Origin: Rhodovibrionaceae bacterium
GTDB lineage: Bacteria; Pseudomonadota; Alphaproteobacteria; Kiloniellales; DSM-21159
Direction of reading: 5' to 3'
DNA length: 64,000 nt
Assembly: GCA_028279885.1 (NCBI GenBank)
Contig: JANQMX010000058.1
Span: forward strand, 124,001 to 188,000
Below, piece after piece: positions 34,848 through 44,311 of the stretch. A program made the translations under genes and the position numbers. The notes beneath the pieces were generated by a model. The model was not told the DNA's origin, did no database searches, and saw only the letters and a list, made by a program, of their open reading frames with translations. Each line of letters starts with the position of its first letter. Within the stretch, counting starts at the first letter, position 1.

Positions 34848-36302
34848 ATGACCATGATCGAAGGCAGCACAGGCACTTGGGAGGTGGTGATCGGCCTGGA
34901 GGTCCACGCCCAGGTGATCTCAAAGGCCAAGCTCTTCTCCGGCGCTTCCACCGATTTCGGCGGGGAGCCGAACAGCCAGGTCGCCAACGTCGATGCAGCC
35001 ATGCCCGGCATGCTGCCGGTGCTGAACGGCGTCTGCGTCGAGCAGGCAGTCAAGACCGGCCTCGGCCTCAACGCCGAGATCAACCTGCATTCGGTCTTCG
35101 AGCGGAAGAACTACTTCTACCCCGACCTGCCGCAGGGCTATCAGATCAGCCAGTACCAGGAGCCGGTGGTCGGCGAGGGCACCGTCACCATCGATCTGGC
35201 GGACGGCAGCAGCCGGGACATCGGCATCGAGCGCCTGCACCTGGAGCAGGACGCCGGCAAGTCGCTGCACGACCAGGACCCACGGCGCACCTACGTCGAC
35301 CTCAACCGCTCCGGCATCGCGCTGATGGAGATCGTCTCCAAGCCCGATATCCGCTCGGCCGAGGAGGCAGGCGCCTACTTGCGCAAGCTGCGCACCCTGC
35401 TGCGCTACCTCGGCACCTGCGACGGCAACATGGAAGAGGGCTCCATGCGCTGCGACGTGAACCTCTCGGTGCGGCGCCCCGGAGAGGCGCTCGGCACCCG
35501 CACCGAGACCAAGAACGTCAACTCCGTGCGCTTCGTGCAGCAGGCCATCGAGTACGAGGCGCGGCGTCAGGTCGAGCTTCTCGAGGAGGGCGGTGCGGTG
35601 GTGCAGGAGACGCGCCTGTTCGACGCCAACCGCGGTGAGAGCCGCTCCATGCGCAGCAAGGAGGAGGCGCACGACTACCGCTACTTCCCCGACCCGGACC
35701 TGCTGCCTTTGGAGCTGGACGCGGACTGGGTTGCAGAGTTGCGCCAAGGCCTGCCCGAGCTGCCGGACGCCAAGAAAGCGCGCTTCATGGCCGAGTACGG
35801 CCTGTCGGCGGAGGACGCCGCAACCCTAGTCGGTGAGCGCGAGACCGCAGACTTCTATGAGCGGGTGGCCAAAGGGCGCGACCCCAAGCTCGCCGCCAAC
35901 TGGGTGCTGACCAACTACTTCGGCGCGCTCAACGCCTCGCGTCTCGGCTTGGCCGAAGCGCCGGTCTCGGCCGAGCAGCTCGGCGATCTCCTCGGCCTGA
36001 TCGCCGACAACACCATCTCCGGCCGCATCGCCAAGGACGTCTTCGAGGAGATGTGGGCGAGCGGCAAGGATGCGACGGCGATCGTCGAGGAGAAGGGCCT
36101 GAAGCAGATCACCGACACGGGCGCCATCGAGGGCATCATCGACGACATCATCGCCAAGAACCTGGTCCAGGTGGAGCAGTACGCCGGGGGTGAGAACCCC
36201 AAGGTCATTGGCTGGTTCGTCGGCCAGGTCATGAAGGCGACCCAGGGCAAGGCTAACCCCGGCGTCGTCAACAAGCTGCTCAAGGAGAAGCTTGGCGGCT
36301 GA
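34848..36302 (+). CDS. gatB: Asp-tRNA(Asn)/Glu-tRNA(Gln) amidotransferase subunit B
   Basis: 484 residues from the ATG at 34848 (a second ATG follows at 34854); the open frame begins at 34764 with unrelated residues. The family motifs are [40 protein letters not shown] and the C-terminal YqeY-like tail [17 protein letters not shown]. GatB binds the tRNA and phosphorylates the misacylated amino acid before transamidation. It is separated from gatCA by the glycan cassette on the opposite strand and ends just before the BtuF-like gene. Confidence 0.95.
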   Translation: MTMIEGSTGTWEVVIGLEVHAQVISKAKLFSGASTDFGGEPNSQVANVDAAMPGMLPVLNGVCVEQAVKTGLGLNAEINLHSVFERKNYFYPDLPQGYQISQYQEPVVGEGTVTIDLADGSSRDIGIERLHLEQDAGKSLHDQDPRRTYVDLNRSGIALMEIVSKPDIRSAEEAGAYLRKLRTLLRYLGTCDGNMEEGSMRCDVNLSVRRPGEALGTRTETKNVNSVRFVQQAIEYEARRQVELLEEGGAVVQETRLFDANRGESRSMRSKEEAHDYRYFPDPDLLPLELDADWVAELRQGLPELPDAKKARFMAEYGLSAEDAATLVGERETADFYERVAKGRDPKLAANWVLTNYFGALNASRLGLAEAPVSAEQLGDLLGLIADNTISGRIAKDVFEEMWASGKDATAIVEEKGLKQITDTGAIEGIIDDIIAKNLVQVEQYAGGENPKVIGWFVGQVMKATQGKANPGVVNKLLKEKLGG

Positions 36303-36312
36303 GGCGCGGGCC

Positions 36313-37092
36313 GTGCGCCGCTATCCGCCCGAGCGCATCGTCTGCCTGACGGAAGAGACCGTCGAGACGCTCTATCTGCTCGGCGAGCAGGACCGCATTG
36401 TCGGTGTCTCGGGCTATGCCGTCCGGCCGCCCGAGGTGCGGCGGGAGAAGCCGCGCGTATCCGCCTTCACCTCGGCCAACCTGCCTAAGATCCTGGCCTT
36501 GGAACCGGACCTCGTGCTGGCTTTCTCCGACCTGCAGGCGGAGATCGTCGCCGACCTCGGCCGGGCCGGCGTCGCCCTGCACCTCTTCAATCAGCGCGAC
36601 CTGGCCGGCATCTTCGCCATGATCCGCACCCTCGGTGCGCTGATCGACGCGCAGGACAAGGCCGAGGCCCTTGCGCAGCGCCTGGAAGAGCGGCTGGAGG
36701 CGATCGCTGCGGCAGCACAGGGCCGCGCCGAGCGGCCGCGGGTCTATTTCGAAGAGTGGGACGACCCCATGATCGCCGGCATCGGCTGGGTCTCGGAACT
36801 GATTGAGGTGGCCGGCGGCATCGATGTTTTCGCCGAGCTGCGTCAGGGTGCTTCGGCACGCGACCGTTTCGTCTCAAACGAGGCGGTGATCGCCGCAGAG
36901 CCGGATGTCATCCTTGCCTCCTGGTGCGGCAAGAAGGTGGTCCCAAGCCGCATTGCCGGGCGGCCCGGCTGGGAGGCGGTGCCAGCGGTGGCGCGAGGAC
37001 GCATCGTCGAGATCAAGTCGCCGCTCATCCTGCAGCCCGGCCCGGCGGCTCTGACCGACGGGCTCGACGCCATCTGCGCCGCGCTGGCCTGA
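36313..37092 (+). CDS. Cobalamin-binding/iron-siderophore-like periplasmic-binding fold protein (BtuF-like)
   Basis: 259 residues if started at the GTG 36313 with GAGG eight bases before; an in-frame TTG at 36292 overlapping gatB is the alternative. The class III solute-binding fold is recognisable: ERIVCLTEETVETLYLLG, LPKILALEPDLVLAFSD, the long central helix and VIAAEPDVILASWCGKK. No signal peptide is seen with either start and no BtuCD-type genes are adjacent, so either the start is upstream, which the gatB stop limits, or this is a cytoplasmic family member. Ligand unknown. Confidence 0.78.
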   Translation: MRRYPPERIVCLTEETVETLYLLGEQDRIVGVSGYAVRPPEVRREKPRVSAFTSANLPKILALEPDLVLAFSDLQAEIVADLGRAGVALHLFNQRDLAGIFAMIRTLGALIDAQDKAEALAQRLEERLEAIAAAAQGRAERPRVYFEEWDDPMIAGIGWVSELIEVAGGIDVFAELRQGASARDRFVSNEAVIAAEPDVILASWCGKKVVPSRIAGRPGWEAVPAVARGRIVEIKSPLILQPGPAALTDGLDAICAALA

Positions 37093-37200
37093 GCCTGCCG
37101 CATGGCGGCCTGCGGGCGTGCCATGCAGGAACGTGCCTTGTCGCTTTGGGGCAGCGGCCCCTAGCCTCGGCCGATACAGCCAGTCGGAAAGCAGGGTCGG

Positions 37201-38196
37201 ATGAACAAGACCGCGAGGCACAAGGCCAGCGGCTTCCTGGGCGGGACCAGCGAAGACCGCCCGGCCATGGCTGCCAGCTTGATGGTGGGTGCCTTGGCTT
37301 TGCTGGCCCTGCAGGATGGCCTCGTCAAGCTGACCAGCGGCGACGTCTCCCTTTGGCAATTCCAGACGCTGCGGGCGAGCTGCAACCTGCTGCTGGTCGC
37401 CGGCCTCTCGCATCTCATCTGGGGCAGCATGCGGCCGCGACCGGTGCGCATCTGGGCCGTGACTTTGCGCAGCCTGCTGCTGGTCGGTGCTATGATTTTC
37501 TTCTTCGGCGGCATTCCCTTTCTCAGCTTGGCGGAGCTGGCGGCTGGTCTCTACATCTTCCCGCTTTTCATCGCCGTGCTGTCGCGCGTCTTTCTCGGTG
37601 AGCCGGTCGGCCCTCGTCGGGTGGCCGCTATTCTGGTCGGCTTCACCGGCACCTTGCTGATCCTCAAGCCGGGGACCGAGGCCTTTCAGCCGGTGGGGCT
37701 GATGCCCGTCGCTGCCGCGCTCTGCTACGCCTGCACTATCCTGGTCACCCGCCGACTCTGCCGCGAGGAGTCGCCGGTCACCCTGGCCTATGGCGTTTCG
37801 ATCGCCTTTTTGGTGGCCGGCGTGCTCGGGCTCTTGGTCTTCACCGGCAATCCCTTCGAGAACCTGGCCGCGAGCTGGCCCTATCTCTTCACCGGCTGGC
37901 GCGAGATCGACCTCTTCGTCCTGGCGATCATCGTCATCTGCTCCTGTATCAACCTCACCTCCAACATCACCTTGGCGAAGGCCTACCAGAGCGCAGAGGC
38001 GAGCTGGCTCGCCCCCTTCGACTATTCCTATCTGATCTTCGCCACCTTCTGGGGCTTCGTCTTCTGGGGTGATGTGCCGGGTGGCTTGACCCTGCTCGGC
38101 ATGACGATGATCGCCGGCGCCGGCGCCTTCGTCGCCTGGCGGGAGCGACAGCTCGTGCGCTCGCGCCGCGCCAACTTCAACCGCAACCTCAGATGA
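37201..38196 (+). CDS. EamA/DMT-superfamily transporter
   Basis: 331 residues, about ten hydrophobic segments in two EamA repeats. The first repeat runs from about residue 30 (LMVGALALLALQDGLVKLTS) to about 150 (GTLLILKPG), and the second from about 165 (MPVAAALCYACTILVTRR) to about 315. The conserved EPVGPRRVAAILVGFTG and FWGDVPGGLTLLGMTMIAGA fit. Substrate unknown; relatives move amino acids, nucleosides or nucleotide sugars. Convergent with glnA, sharing a bidirectional terminator. Confidence 0.87.
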   Translation: MNKTARHKASGFLGGTSEDRPAMAASLMVGALALLALQDGLVKLTSGDVSLWQFQTLRASCNLLLVAGLSHLIWGSMRPRPVRIWAVTLRSLLLVGAMIFFFGGIPFLSLAELAAGLYIFPLFIAVLSRVFLGEPVGPRRVAAILVGFTGTLLILKPGTEAFQPVGLMPVAAALCYACTILVTRRLCREESPVTLAYGVSIAFLVAGVLGLLVFTGNPFENLAASWPYLFTGWREIDLFVLAIIVICSCINLTSNITLAKAYQSAEASWLAPFDYSYLIFATFWGFVFWGDVPGGLTLLGMTMIAGAGAFVAWRERQLVRSRRANFNRNLR

Positions 38197-38198
38197 AG

Positions 38199-38226
38199 AA
38201 AGGGCCGCTCCGAGGAGCGGCCCTTT
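38199..38226. terminator. Bidirectional intrinsic terminator between the EamA transporter and glnA
   Basis: A perfect 12-base-pair stem, AAAGGGCCGCTC (38199-38210) with GAGCGGCCCTTT (38215-38226), encloses a CGAG tetraloop. Each strand ends with short T-rich flanks (TTT), and the two genes end toward it (38196 plus, 38252 minus), so it can stop both transcripts. Confidence 0.88.
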
Positions 38227-38251
38227 GAAGTTCGTACTACAGAAACGCAGC

Positions 38252-39661
38252 TTAGCTGCTGTAGTACATTTGGAACTCGACCGGGTGCGGAGCGTGTTCG
38301 AAGGTGTAAACCTCCTCCCACTTGAGCTCCAAGTAGCCCTCGATCTGGTCCTTGTTGAACACGTCGCCCTGCAGCAGGAATTCGTGGTCCTCTTCCAGCG
38401 CCTGGCAGGCCTGGCGCAGCGACCCGCACACGGTCGGCACGTCGTGCAGCTCCTCGGGCGGCAGGTCGTAGAGGTTCTTGTCCATCGGCTCGCCCGGATG
38501 GATGCGGTTCTTGATGCCGTCCAAGCCGGCCATCAGCATCGCCGAGAAGGCGAGGTAGGGGTTGGACAGAGCGTCCGGGAAGCGGATCTCGACCCGCTTG
38601 GCCTTGCGCGCCGCGCCGAAGGGAATGCGGCAGGAGGCTGAGCGGTTGCGCGAGGAGTAGGCCAGCAGCACCGGCGCCTCGAAGCCGGGGATGAGCCGCT
38701 TGTAGCTGTTGGTAGTCGAGTTGCTGAAGGCGTTGATCGCGCGGGCATGCTTGATGATGCCGCCGATGTAGTAGAGCGCCATTTCCGACAGGCCCGAGTA
38801 GCCGTCACCGGCGAAGAGCGGCTCACCGTCCTTCCAGATCGACTGGTGGGTGTGCATGCCCGAGCCGTTATCGCCGGCCACCGGCTTCGGCATGAAGGTG
38901 GCCGTCTTGCCGTAGGAATGGGCGACGTTGTGCACGACGTACTTATAGATCTGCATCGCGTCGGCCTGCTTCAGCAGGGTATCGAACTTGATGCCGAGCT
39001 CGTGCTGGGAGGGCGCCACCTCGTGGTGGTGCTTTTCGACCGGAATGCCCATTTCGGCCATCACCGTCACCATCTCGGCGCGGATGTCGGTGCCGGAGTC
39101 GACCGGCGGCACCGGGAAGTAGCCGCCCTTGATGGTCGGGCGGTGGCCCAGGTTGCCTTCCTCCATCGCCTCGCCGGAGAGGTAGGGACCTTCCTCCGAG
39201 CTGAAGCGGTAGAAGGAGTGGTTCATGGAGACCTCGAAGCGGACGTCATCGAAGATGAAGAACTCCGCTTCCGGGCCGAAATAGGCGGTGTCGCCGATGC
39301 CCGAGGACTGCAGGTAGGTCAGCGCCTTGCCGGCGGTCGAGCGGGGGTCGCGATTGTACGGCTGGCCGGTCACCGGGTCATGCACGTCGCAGAACAGGAT
39401 GAGCTGCGGCTGGGCCGAGAAGGGGTCCATCACGGCGGTGCTGGGGTCCGGCATCAGCGCCATGTCGGACTCGTTGATCGCCTTCCAGCCGGCGATGGAG
39501 GAGCCGTCGAACATAATGCCGTCCGTCAGCAGATCTTCGTCGACGGTGCTGACGTGGTGGGCCAAGTGCTGCCACTTGCCGCGCGGGTCGGTGAAGCGGA
39601 AGTCGACGTAGGCGACGTCGTTCTCCCGGATCATATCCAAGACTTTCTGGATATCAGACAT
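38252..39661 (-). CDS. glnA: Type I glutamine synthetase
   Basis: 469 residues, the typical GSI length. Substrate and metal motifs are visible: [49 protein letters not shown] [27 protein letters not shown] and the adenylylation site NLYDLPPEE (Tyr near 397). It makes glutamine from glutamate, ammonium and ATP, controlled by adenylylation through PII and GlnE. It is 99 bases downstream of glnB on the same strand. Confidence 0.97.
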   Translation of the reverse strand: MSDIQKVLDMIRENDVAYVDFRFTDPRGKWQHLAHHVSTVDEDLLTDGIMFDGSSIAGWKAINESDMALMPDPSTAVMDPFSAQPQLILFCDVHDPVTGQPYNRDPRSTAGKALTYLQSSGIGDTAYFGPEAEFFIFDDVRFEVSMNHSFYRFSSEEGPYLSGEAMEEGNLGHRPTIKGGYFPVPPVDSGTDIRAEMVTVMAEMGIPVEKHHHEVAPSQHELGIKFDTLLKQADAMQIYKYVVHNVAHSYGKTATFMPKPVAGDNGSGMHTHQSIWKDGEPLFAGDGYSGLSEMALYYIGGIIKHARAINAFSNSTTNSYKRLIPGFEAPVLLAYSSRNRSASCRIPFGAARKAKRVEIRFPDALSNPYLAFSAMLMAGLDGIKNRIHPGEPMDKNLYDLPPEELHDVPTVCGSLRQACQALEEDHEFLLQGDVFNKDQIEGYLELKWEEVYTFEHAPHPVEFQMYYSS

Positions 39662-39760
39662 GTCCCCACATTCCTTTCATTGATTGCATCAGAGCTCTGA
39701 GTTGCTTGCGTTTTTCCTCATTGGCGTGCCGCCGGACCGGCGGCGCCCGCCCCCTTAGGA

Positions 39761-40123
<363 letters not shown>

Positions 40124-40177
40124 CTATCACGCAGCGACGCCGCCGCGGTAACCGGACCGCGGTCGCGTCCTTTCGTT

Positions 40178-40195
40178 TTGCATTCCCTGTGCCAA
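40178..40195 (-). promoter_or_regulatory. Sigma-54 (RpoN) promoter for glnBA
   Basis: Read on the minus strand, TTGGCACAGGGAATGCAA gives the -24 TGGCAC and the -12 GC with exactly ten bases between the GG and GC pairs; only the first base of the TTGC element differs. A start about 12 bases downstream leaves a leader of about 70 bases before glnB. NtrC binding further upstream is likely from the system's biology, though I see only partial half-sites (GTGCAA/TTGCAC near 40244-40282). Confidence 0.82.
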
Positions 40196-40328
40196 TTCGC
40201 GATGCAAGGAAAATGCGGGGTAAATCGCCTCTCGCAAGGGGTTTTGCACCTCTTGCGCCATTCAATCTGCCTATTCCTTGTGCAACGAGTCCAGCAAATG
40301 GGCAGCAGCGTTGCCCAGGACTGATGCG

Positions 40329-41516
40329 TCAGGCTGCGTTCGCGCCCGGCCGAGCAGCCAGATAGTCGCCGATCCGGTCCATGGCCGCCTCGATGTTCTC
40401 CAGGGAGTTGGCGTAGGAGATCCGAAGGTAGCCTTCGCCAAAGGCCCCGAAGGATGTGCCGCGGATGGTGGCCACCCCGGCGTCCTCCAGAAGGCCGGCT
40501 TCCAGGGCCTCGGCGCTCAGCCCCGTTCCTGTGATGTTGGGAAAGGCATAGAAGGCGCCGCGCGGGGTGACACAGTCGATGCCCGGCAGCTGGTTGAGGC
40601 GCGCCGTCACCGCCTGGCGGCGTCGGTCGAAGGCCGACACCATCTCCGTGACGGCGTCTTGCGGGCCTGTCAGAGCTTCTAAACCGGCCCACTGGGCGGC
40701 CGCATTGACGCAGGAATGCGAGTTGATGGCCAGGCGCGTCGCTCCCTCCACGAAGGGCTTGGGCCAATAAGCATAGCCCAGGCGCCAGCCGGTCATGGCG
40801 TAGGTCTTGCTCCAACCGTCGAGCAGGATGACCCGGTCGCGCAGCCCCTCGTAGCGGAGCAAACTGGCGTGCTCCTCGTCGTCGTAGAGCATGCGGCTAT
40901 AGATCTCGTCGGACAGCACGGCGACCCGCGGCCGAGCCAGCAGTGCCTCGGCTAGCCGGTCGATCTCCGCCTTGGGGGTGACGCCGCCGGTCGGGTTCGC
41001 CGGGCTGTTGAGAATGAGCAGCCGGGTGCGCGGCGTGATGCGTTCCATGACGTCCTCGGCGGAGAAGGCGAAACCCTTGTCCTCGAGAAGCGGGTAGGGG
41101 ACCGGCTTGGCGCCGCTATAGCGAATCGCCGACTCGTAGATCGGAAAGCCTGGGTTGGGATAGAGAATCTCGGCACCGGGCTCTCCGAACATCAGCATGG
41201 CGAACCACATGGTGACCTTGCCGCCCGGCACGACGAGGACCTGGCTCGGGTCCAGCGGACGGCCGGCACGCGGCTCGAGCTCGGCCGCCACCGCTTCCCG
41301 CAGGGGCATGATGCCCTCGGCTGGCGTGTAGCCGTGCTGCCCGTCCCTGAGGGCCTTGATGCCGGCCTCGACGATGTGCGGCGGTGTCGGGAAGTCCGGC
41401 TGCCCGATGCCGAGGTTGATGATCGAGCGGCCCTCATCCTCCAGCGCCTTGGCGCGCGCCAGCACGCGGAAGGCACTCTCGGTGCCGAGGCGGTCCATCG
41501 CTGCGGCAGGAATCAT
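40329..41516 (-). CDS. PLP-dependent class I/II aminotransferase
   Basis: 395 residues from the ATG at 41516, with GAGGG eight bases upstream; the frame open to 41780 runs through the tRNA-His gene and is rejected. Fold type I features include INLGIGQPDFPTP, the nucleotide-like PGGKVTMWFAM block, NSPANPTGG, and the PLP lysine in DGWSKTYAMTGWRLGY. It is of the AspC/AAT-I family, transferring amino groups between an amino acid and a 2-oxoacid; the exact acceptor cannot be set. It is upstream of glnB by 230 bases on the same strand. Confidence 0.9.
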   Translation of the reverse strand: MIPAAAMDRLGTESAFRVLARAKALEDEGRSIINLGIGQPDFPTPPHIVEAGIKALRDGQHGYTPAEGIMPLREAVAAELEPRAGRPLDPSQVLVVPGGKVTMWFAMLMFGEPGAEILYPNPGFPIYESAIRYSGAKPVPYPLLEDKGFAFSAEDVMERITPRTRLLILNSPANPTGGVTPKAEIDRLAEALLARPRVAVLSDEIYSRMLYDDEEHASLLRYEGLRDRVILLDGWSKTYAMTGWRLGYAYWPKPFVEGATRLAINSHSCVNAAAQWAGLEALTGPQDAVTEMVSAFDRRRQAVTARLNQLPGIDCVTPRGAFYAFPNITGTGLSAEALEAGLLEDAGVATIRGTSFGAFGEGYLRISYANSLENIEAAMDRIGDYLAARPGANAA

Positions 41517-41687
41517 GCGTCGCCCTCTTTTCAAATGCCTGGAGGCCGGGAGCTTGCGGGTATCAACCTCCGCCCTTAGCTGAGAAGAGAGACGCCAACA
41601 AGCGAAAGGCGGCCCAAGCGCCTCCGCGCCGGCCGGTTTGCCGCTTGACGCTGCTACCTCGGCGGCGCTAGGTACCGCCCTTCGATG

Positions 41688-41764
41688 GTGGCCGTAGCTC
41701 AGTTGGTTAGAGCGCCGGATTGTGATTCCGGAGGCCGTGGGTTCAAGTCCCATCGGCCACCCCA
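41688..41764 (+). tRNA. tRNA-His (anticodon GTG)
   Basis: A complete cloverleaf: acceptor GTGGCCG pairing with CGGCCAC (41754-41760), anticodon stem CCGGA/TCCGG, anticodon GTG at 41722-41724, T-loop TTCAAGT. The base before the acceptor (G at 41687) can supply the histidine-specific G-1 opposite C73 (41761). CCA is encoded at 41762-41764. Confidence 0.96.
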
Positions 41765-41793
41765 AACCCGTCGGGGTCACCCAACAGTCTGAT

Positions 41794-42378
41794 TTAAGGC
41801 GTGTGGTCGCTTTCGGTGCAGGTCGCCTGTTCCAGGATCTCGTGCGCCTCGCGACAGTCAGGCATCAGCAGGATGGCTTCCTCGCAGGCGACGATCGCCT
41901 CGTGACGGCGCCCTTGGGCCAAGAGGCAGCGGCCCAAGCCGACGAAAGCCTCGAGCAGACTCGGGCTGGCGTCGAGCGCCAGGCGCAGGTGCCCCTCCGC
42001 CGTCTGCATCCAACCCAGGTCCGCAAAGGCCTGTCCCAGGCCCAGATGCGCGTCGGCATTTCGGCCGTCGAGGCGGAGGGCGCGCTGATAGAGCAGCAGC
42101 GACTCGTAAAGCTGCCCTTCGACACGGCGAAGCTGCCCGAGATGGATCAGGGCGCGGAGGTTTCTCGGGTCCTGCTCGAGAACGCGGTCGAGCAACTGTC
42201 CGGCCCGCGCCCTGTTGCCACCCTCTTGATGACGCAGCGCTTCGCGCAGCAGGCCGGAGGATACCGCCATCACCTGCGCGGCCTTGGCGCGCGGCGGCGC
42301 GTCCTGCCCAATCGAGCAGGTTGATGCCGGCGCTTCGGCGTAGGGCAGGGTGCGTTGGGGAGCGGCGCGGGAACTCAT
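41794..42378 (-). CDS. TPR repeat protein
   Basis: 194 residues with about three to four tetratricopeptide repeats from about residue 55: ARAGQLLDRVLEQDPRNLRA, YESLLLYQRALRLDGRNADAH, AEGHLRLALDASPSLLEAF and HEAIVACEEAILLMPDCREAH. The N-terminus (1-35) is unstructured and lacks a signal peptide, so it is probably cytoplasmic. TPR proteins scaffold protein complexes; the partner is unknown. It is 30 bases beyond tRNA-His, on the opposite strand. Confidence 0.82.
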   Translation of the reverse strand: MSSRAAPQRTLPYAEAPASTCSIGQDAPPRAKAAQVMAVSSGLLREALRHQEGGNRARAGQLLDRVLEQDPRNLRALIHLGQLRRVEGQLYESLLLYQRALRLDGRNADAHLGLGQAFADLGWMQTAEGHLRLALDASPSLLEAFVGLGRCLLAQGRRHEAIVACEEAILLMPDCREAHEILEQATCTESDHTP

Positions 42379-42737
42379 GGCGCACGAGTGTGCGGAAGAA
42401 TGGCAAAGGCTCGATGAAGAATGCCTGTTTAAGCTGCAAATTGGCCTGGGGACTTTGCAGCGCCTATGATCGGCACGTCACTTTGTCTTAGGAACTTTTA
42501 AACCATAAACCACATTAGTTTCATTGCGTTGGCGAGTGTTCTCTCGAACCAGAAGGACGTTTGGCGCAGGCGGCAGGCTCACGTGAGATCCAGGGTCCGG
42601 ACGGGACATGGAAAATACACGGCCCGTTGATGTTTCTGCGTAAAACTCGCGCCAGCAAGGTTTGTTTACGCTATTGCTTGGCATGCGAGATGCCTCTGAG
42701 AGAGGGGCTCGGCGACCCGGAAGGAAGGAACAATTCC
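42379..42737. other. Intergenic region of about 360 bases
   Basis: Between the TPR gene and a small hypothetical gene. It has a mixed composition, AT-rich around 42480-42530, suitable for divergent promoters. The open frames here (for example 42478-42684 on minus) show no resemblance to known proteins, and I see no RNA gene or repeat. Confidence 0.4.
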
Positions 42738-43001
42738 ATGCGGCAGGTCGACTGGCACTACGACATTCGATTGCGTCTCAATGAGGCCGGTGATGCCTTC
42801 CTGGTGCATGCCATGCGGTTGGCGGAGGAGCGCGACGGTGACACGGTCTTCACGGTCGAGGACAGCACGCGCGAACTACGCCCCTATGAGCTGAACTGGC
42901 TCGGCACGCTGGCCCGCTTCCTGCGGGAAAAGATGTTGGAGGAGGGGCGCAGCCTTGAGCAGTGGATGGATGAGAGCAAGAAGACGCTGGATGACGGGTA
43001 A
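42738..43001 (+). CDS. Small hypothetical protein
   Basis: 87 residues from the ATG at 42738, with GGAAGGA about 11 bases upstream; the longer frame from 42561 adds a segment of different character. The protein is acidic and helical (RLNEAGDAFLVHAMRLAEERDG, EDSTRELRPYELNWLGTLARF in blocks), cytoplasmic, with no motif I recognise. It is about 110 bases ahead of the Sel1-SPOR gene on the same strand. Confidence 0.55.
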   Translation: MRQVDWHYDIRLRLNEAGDAFLVHAMRLAEERDGDTVFTVEDSTRELRPYELNWLGTLARFLREKMLEEGRSLEQWMDESKKTLDDG

Positions 43002-43112
43002 GACCCTAGAACTGACCTTGCCGGGTCCCGGTGCTGCTGGCGAATGGCGACCGCTCAGCTTGCTTGCTCCCGACTTTGGCGAAGATTACTCTCGATAGGA
43101 ATGGGCGTTTGT

Positions 43113-44288
43113 ATGATGCGAGTTCCCGCTTTGGCTCCACACCGCTGCTTCTACCGCCTCTTGCTGGCACTGGCTGTGCTGCTGCAAGCGACATCTCTCG
43201 CGGCAGCGCAGAGCTTTGAGGACGGCTTGGCCGCGCTTCGCTCGGATAACGCGCCGCGCGCCGAGGAGATCTGGCTGGCTTTGGCCGATCAGGGTGACGG
43301 TCAGGCGCAGTACGCCCTCGGCACCCTCTACGAGCAAGGCCACCCCGGGGTCCCGCAGGACGTGGCCAAGGCCATCATTTGGTATCAGAAGTCGGTCGAT
43401 CAGGGCATTCCATCGGCCGAGAACAATCTGGCGCTGATTTACGCCACCGGCCGCGGCGTCGAGCGCGACCCGGCAAACGCACTGAGTCTGTGGCTGTCGG
43501 CTGCCAATAAGGGGCATGTTCAGGCGCAGTATAATGCCGGCTTGGCCTTTTTCCGTGGCAGCGGCGTCGAGCGCGACATCGGGCGGGCCTCGCAGCTCTT
43601 CCAGCAGGCGGCCGCCGGTGGGCTCGCCGACTCCCAATATGCCTTGGCGCAGATGTATCGCCTCGGCATCGGGGTGGAGCGCAATGCACAAACCTCACTG
43701 TTCTGGTACGAGCAGGCGGCCGCCCAGGGCCACGTCAGCTCGCAGACCGAGGCGGACGAACTGCGGCAGGCCGGGATCGTGCTGGATGACGCGGCGGAGA
43801 AGACGATGGTTGCCGAGTCGCGCTCTGTAGCCGCAACGCCCGCTCCGAAAGCTGAACCCAAGCCGGCTGAGCCGAAGGCTGCGGCGCCAGAGCCGGCCCC
43901 GTCTGCCGAGAAGCCGGCCCCTCCGGCGTTGCCCTTGGCGACGCCGCCGACACAGCAAACCGCGCAGCAGCAAGCACCTCGGCAGCAAGCCGCCCGCACC
44001 ACGGGAAGCGAGACCTCGGCGCCGCCGGTGCCTGCGGGCAGCTATGGCCTGTGGGTCGGCTCGACGCGCGACCGCAATGCGGCCCAGTCGCTCTGGGGAA
44101 CATTGCAAGGCCGCGGCTTTCCGGCCTTGTCCGACAAGGCCTATCGCATCGAGCCGGCAGGCGAAGGCGGCAACACTCTTAGGGTCTATGCCACCACCTG
44201 GCCGGACCGGGCGGCTGCCGTTTCGGCCTGTCTGAGCATGAAAGAGGCGGACCCGGCCATCTTCTGCGCGCCGGTCGCTCTCAACTAG
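43113..44288 (+). CDS. Sel1-repeat protein with C-terminal SPOR domain
   Basis: 391 residues from the ATG at 43113, chosen because it gives a normal signal peptide (RLLLALAVLLQATSLAAA); upstream in-frame starts (43044, 43101) add residues of little value. Four to five Sel1-like repeats follow (about 45-210: GQAQYALGTLYEQG, VQAQYNAGLAFFRGSGVERD, ADSQYALAQMYRLGIGVERN), then an Ala/Pro/Glu-rich linker (about 230-300) and a SPOR domain (about 310-391: YGLWVGSTRDRNAAQSLWG). SPOR domains bind denuded septal peptidoglycan, so an envelope or division role is likely. Confidence 0.87.
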   Translation: MMRVPALAPHRCFYRLLLALAVLLQATSLAAAQSFEDGLAALRSDNAPRAEEIWLALADQGDGQAQYALGTLYEQGHPGVPQDVAKAIIWYQKSVDQGIPSAENNLALIYATGRGVERDPANALSLWLSAANKGHVQAQYNAGLAFFRGSGVERDIGRASQLFQQAAAGGLADSQYALAQMYRLGIGVERNAQTSLFWYEQAAAQGHVSSQTEADELRQAGIVLDDAAEKTMVAESRSVAATPAPKAEPKPAEPKAAAPEPAPSAEKPAPPALPLATPPTQQTAQQQAPRQQAARTTGSETSAPPVPAGSYGLWVGSTRDRNAAQSLWGTLQGRGFPALSDKAYRIEPAGEGGNTLRVYATTWPDRAAAVSACLSMKEADPAIFCAPVALN

Positions 44289-44311
44289 CATAGGGAACAG
44301 GGGAGGCGCCG

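Noticed and set aside
42478..42684. 68-residue minus-strand frame in the 360-base gap
   Set aside because: No signature and no RBS that stands out; probably chance.
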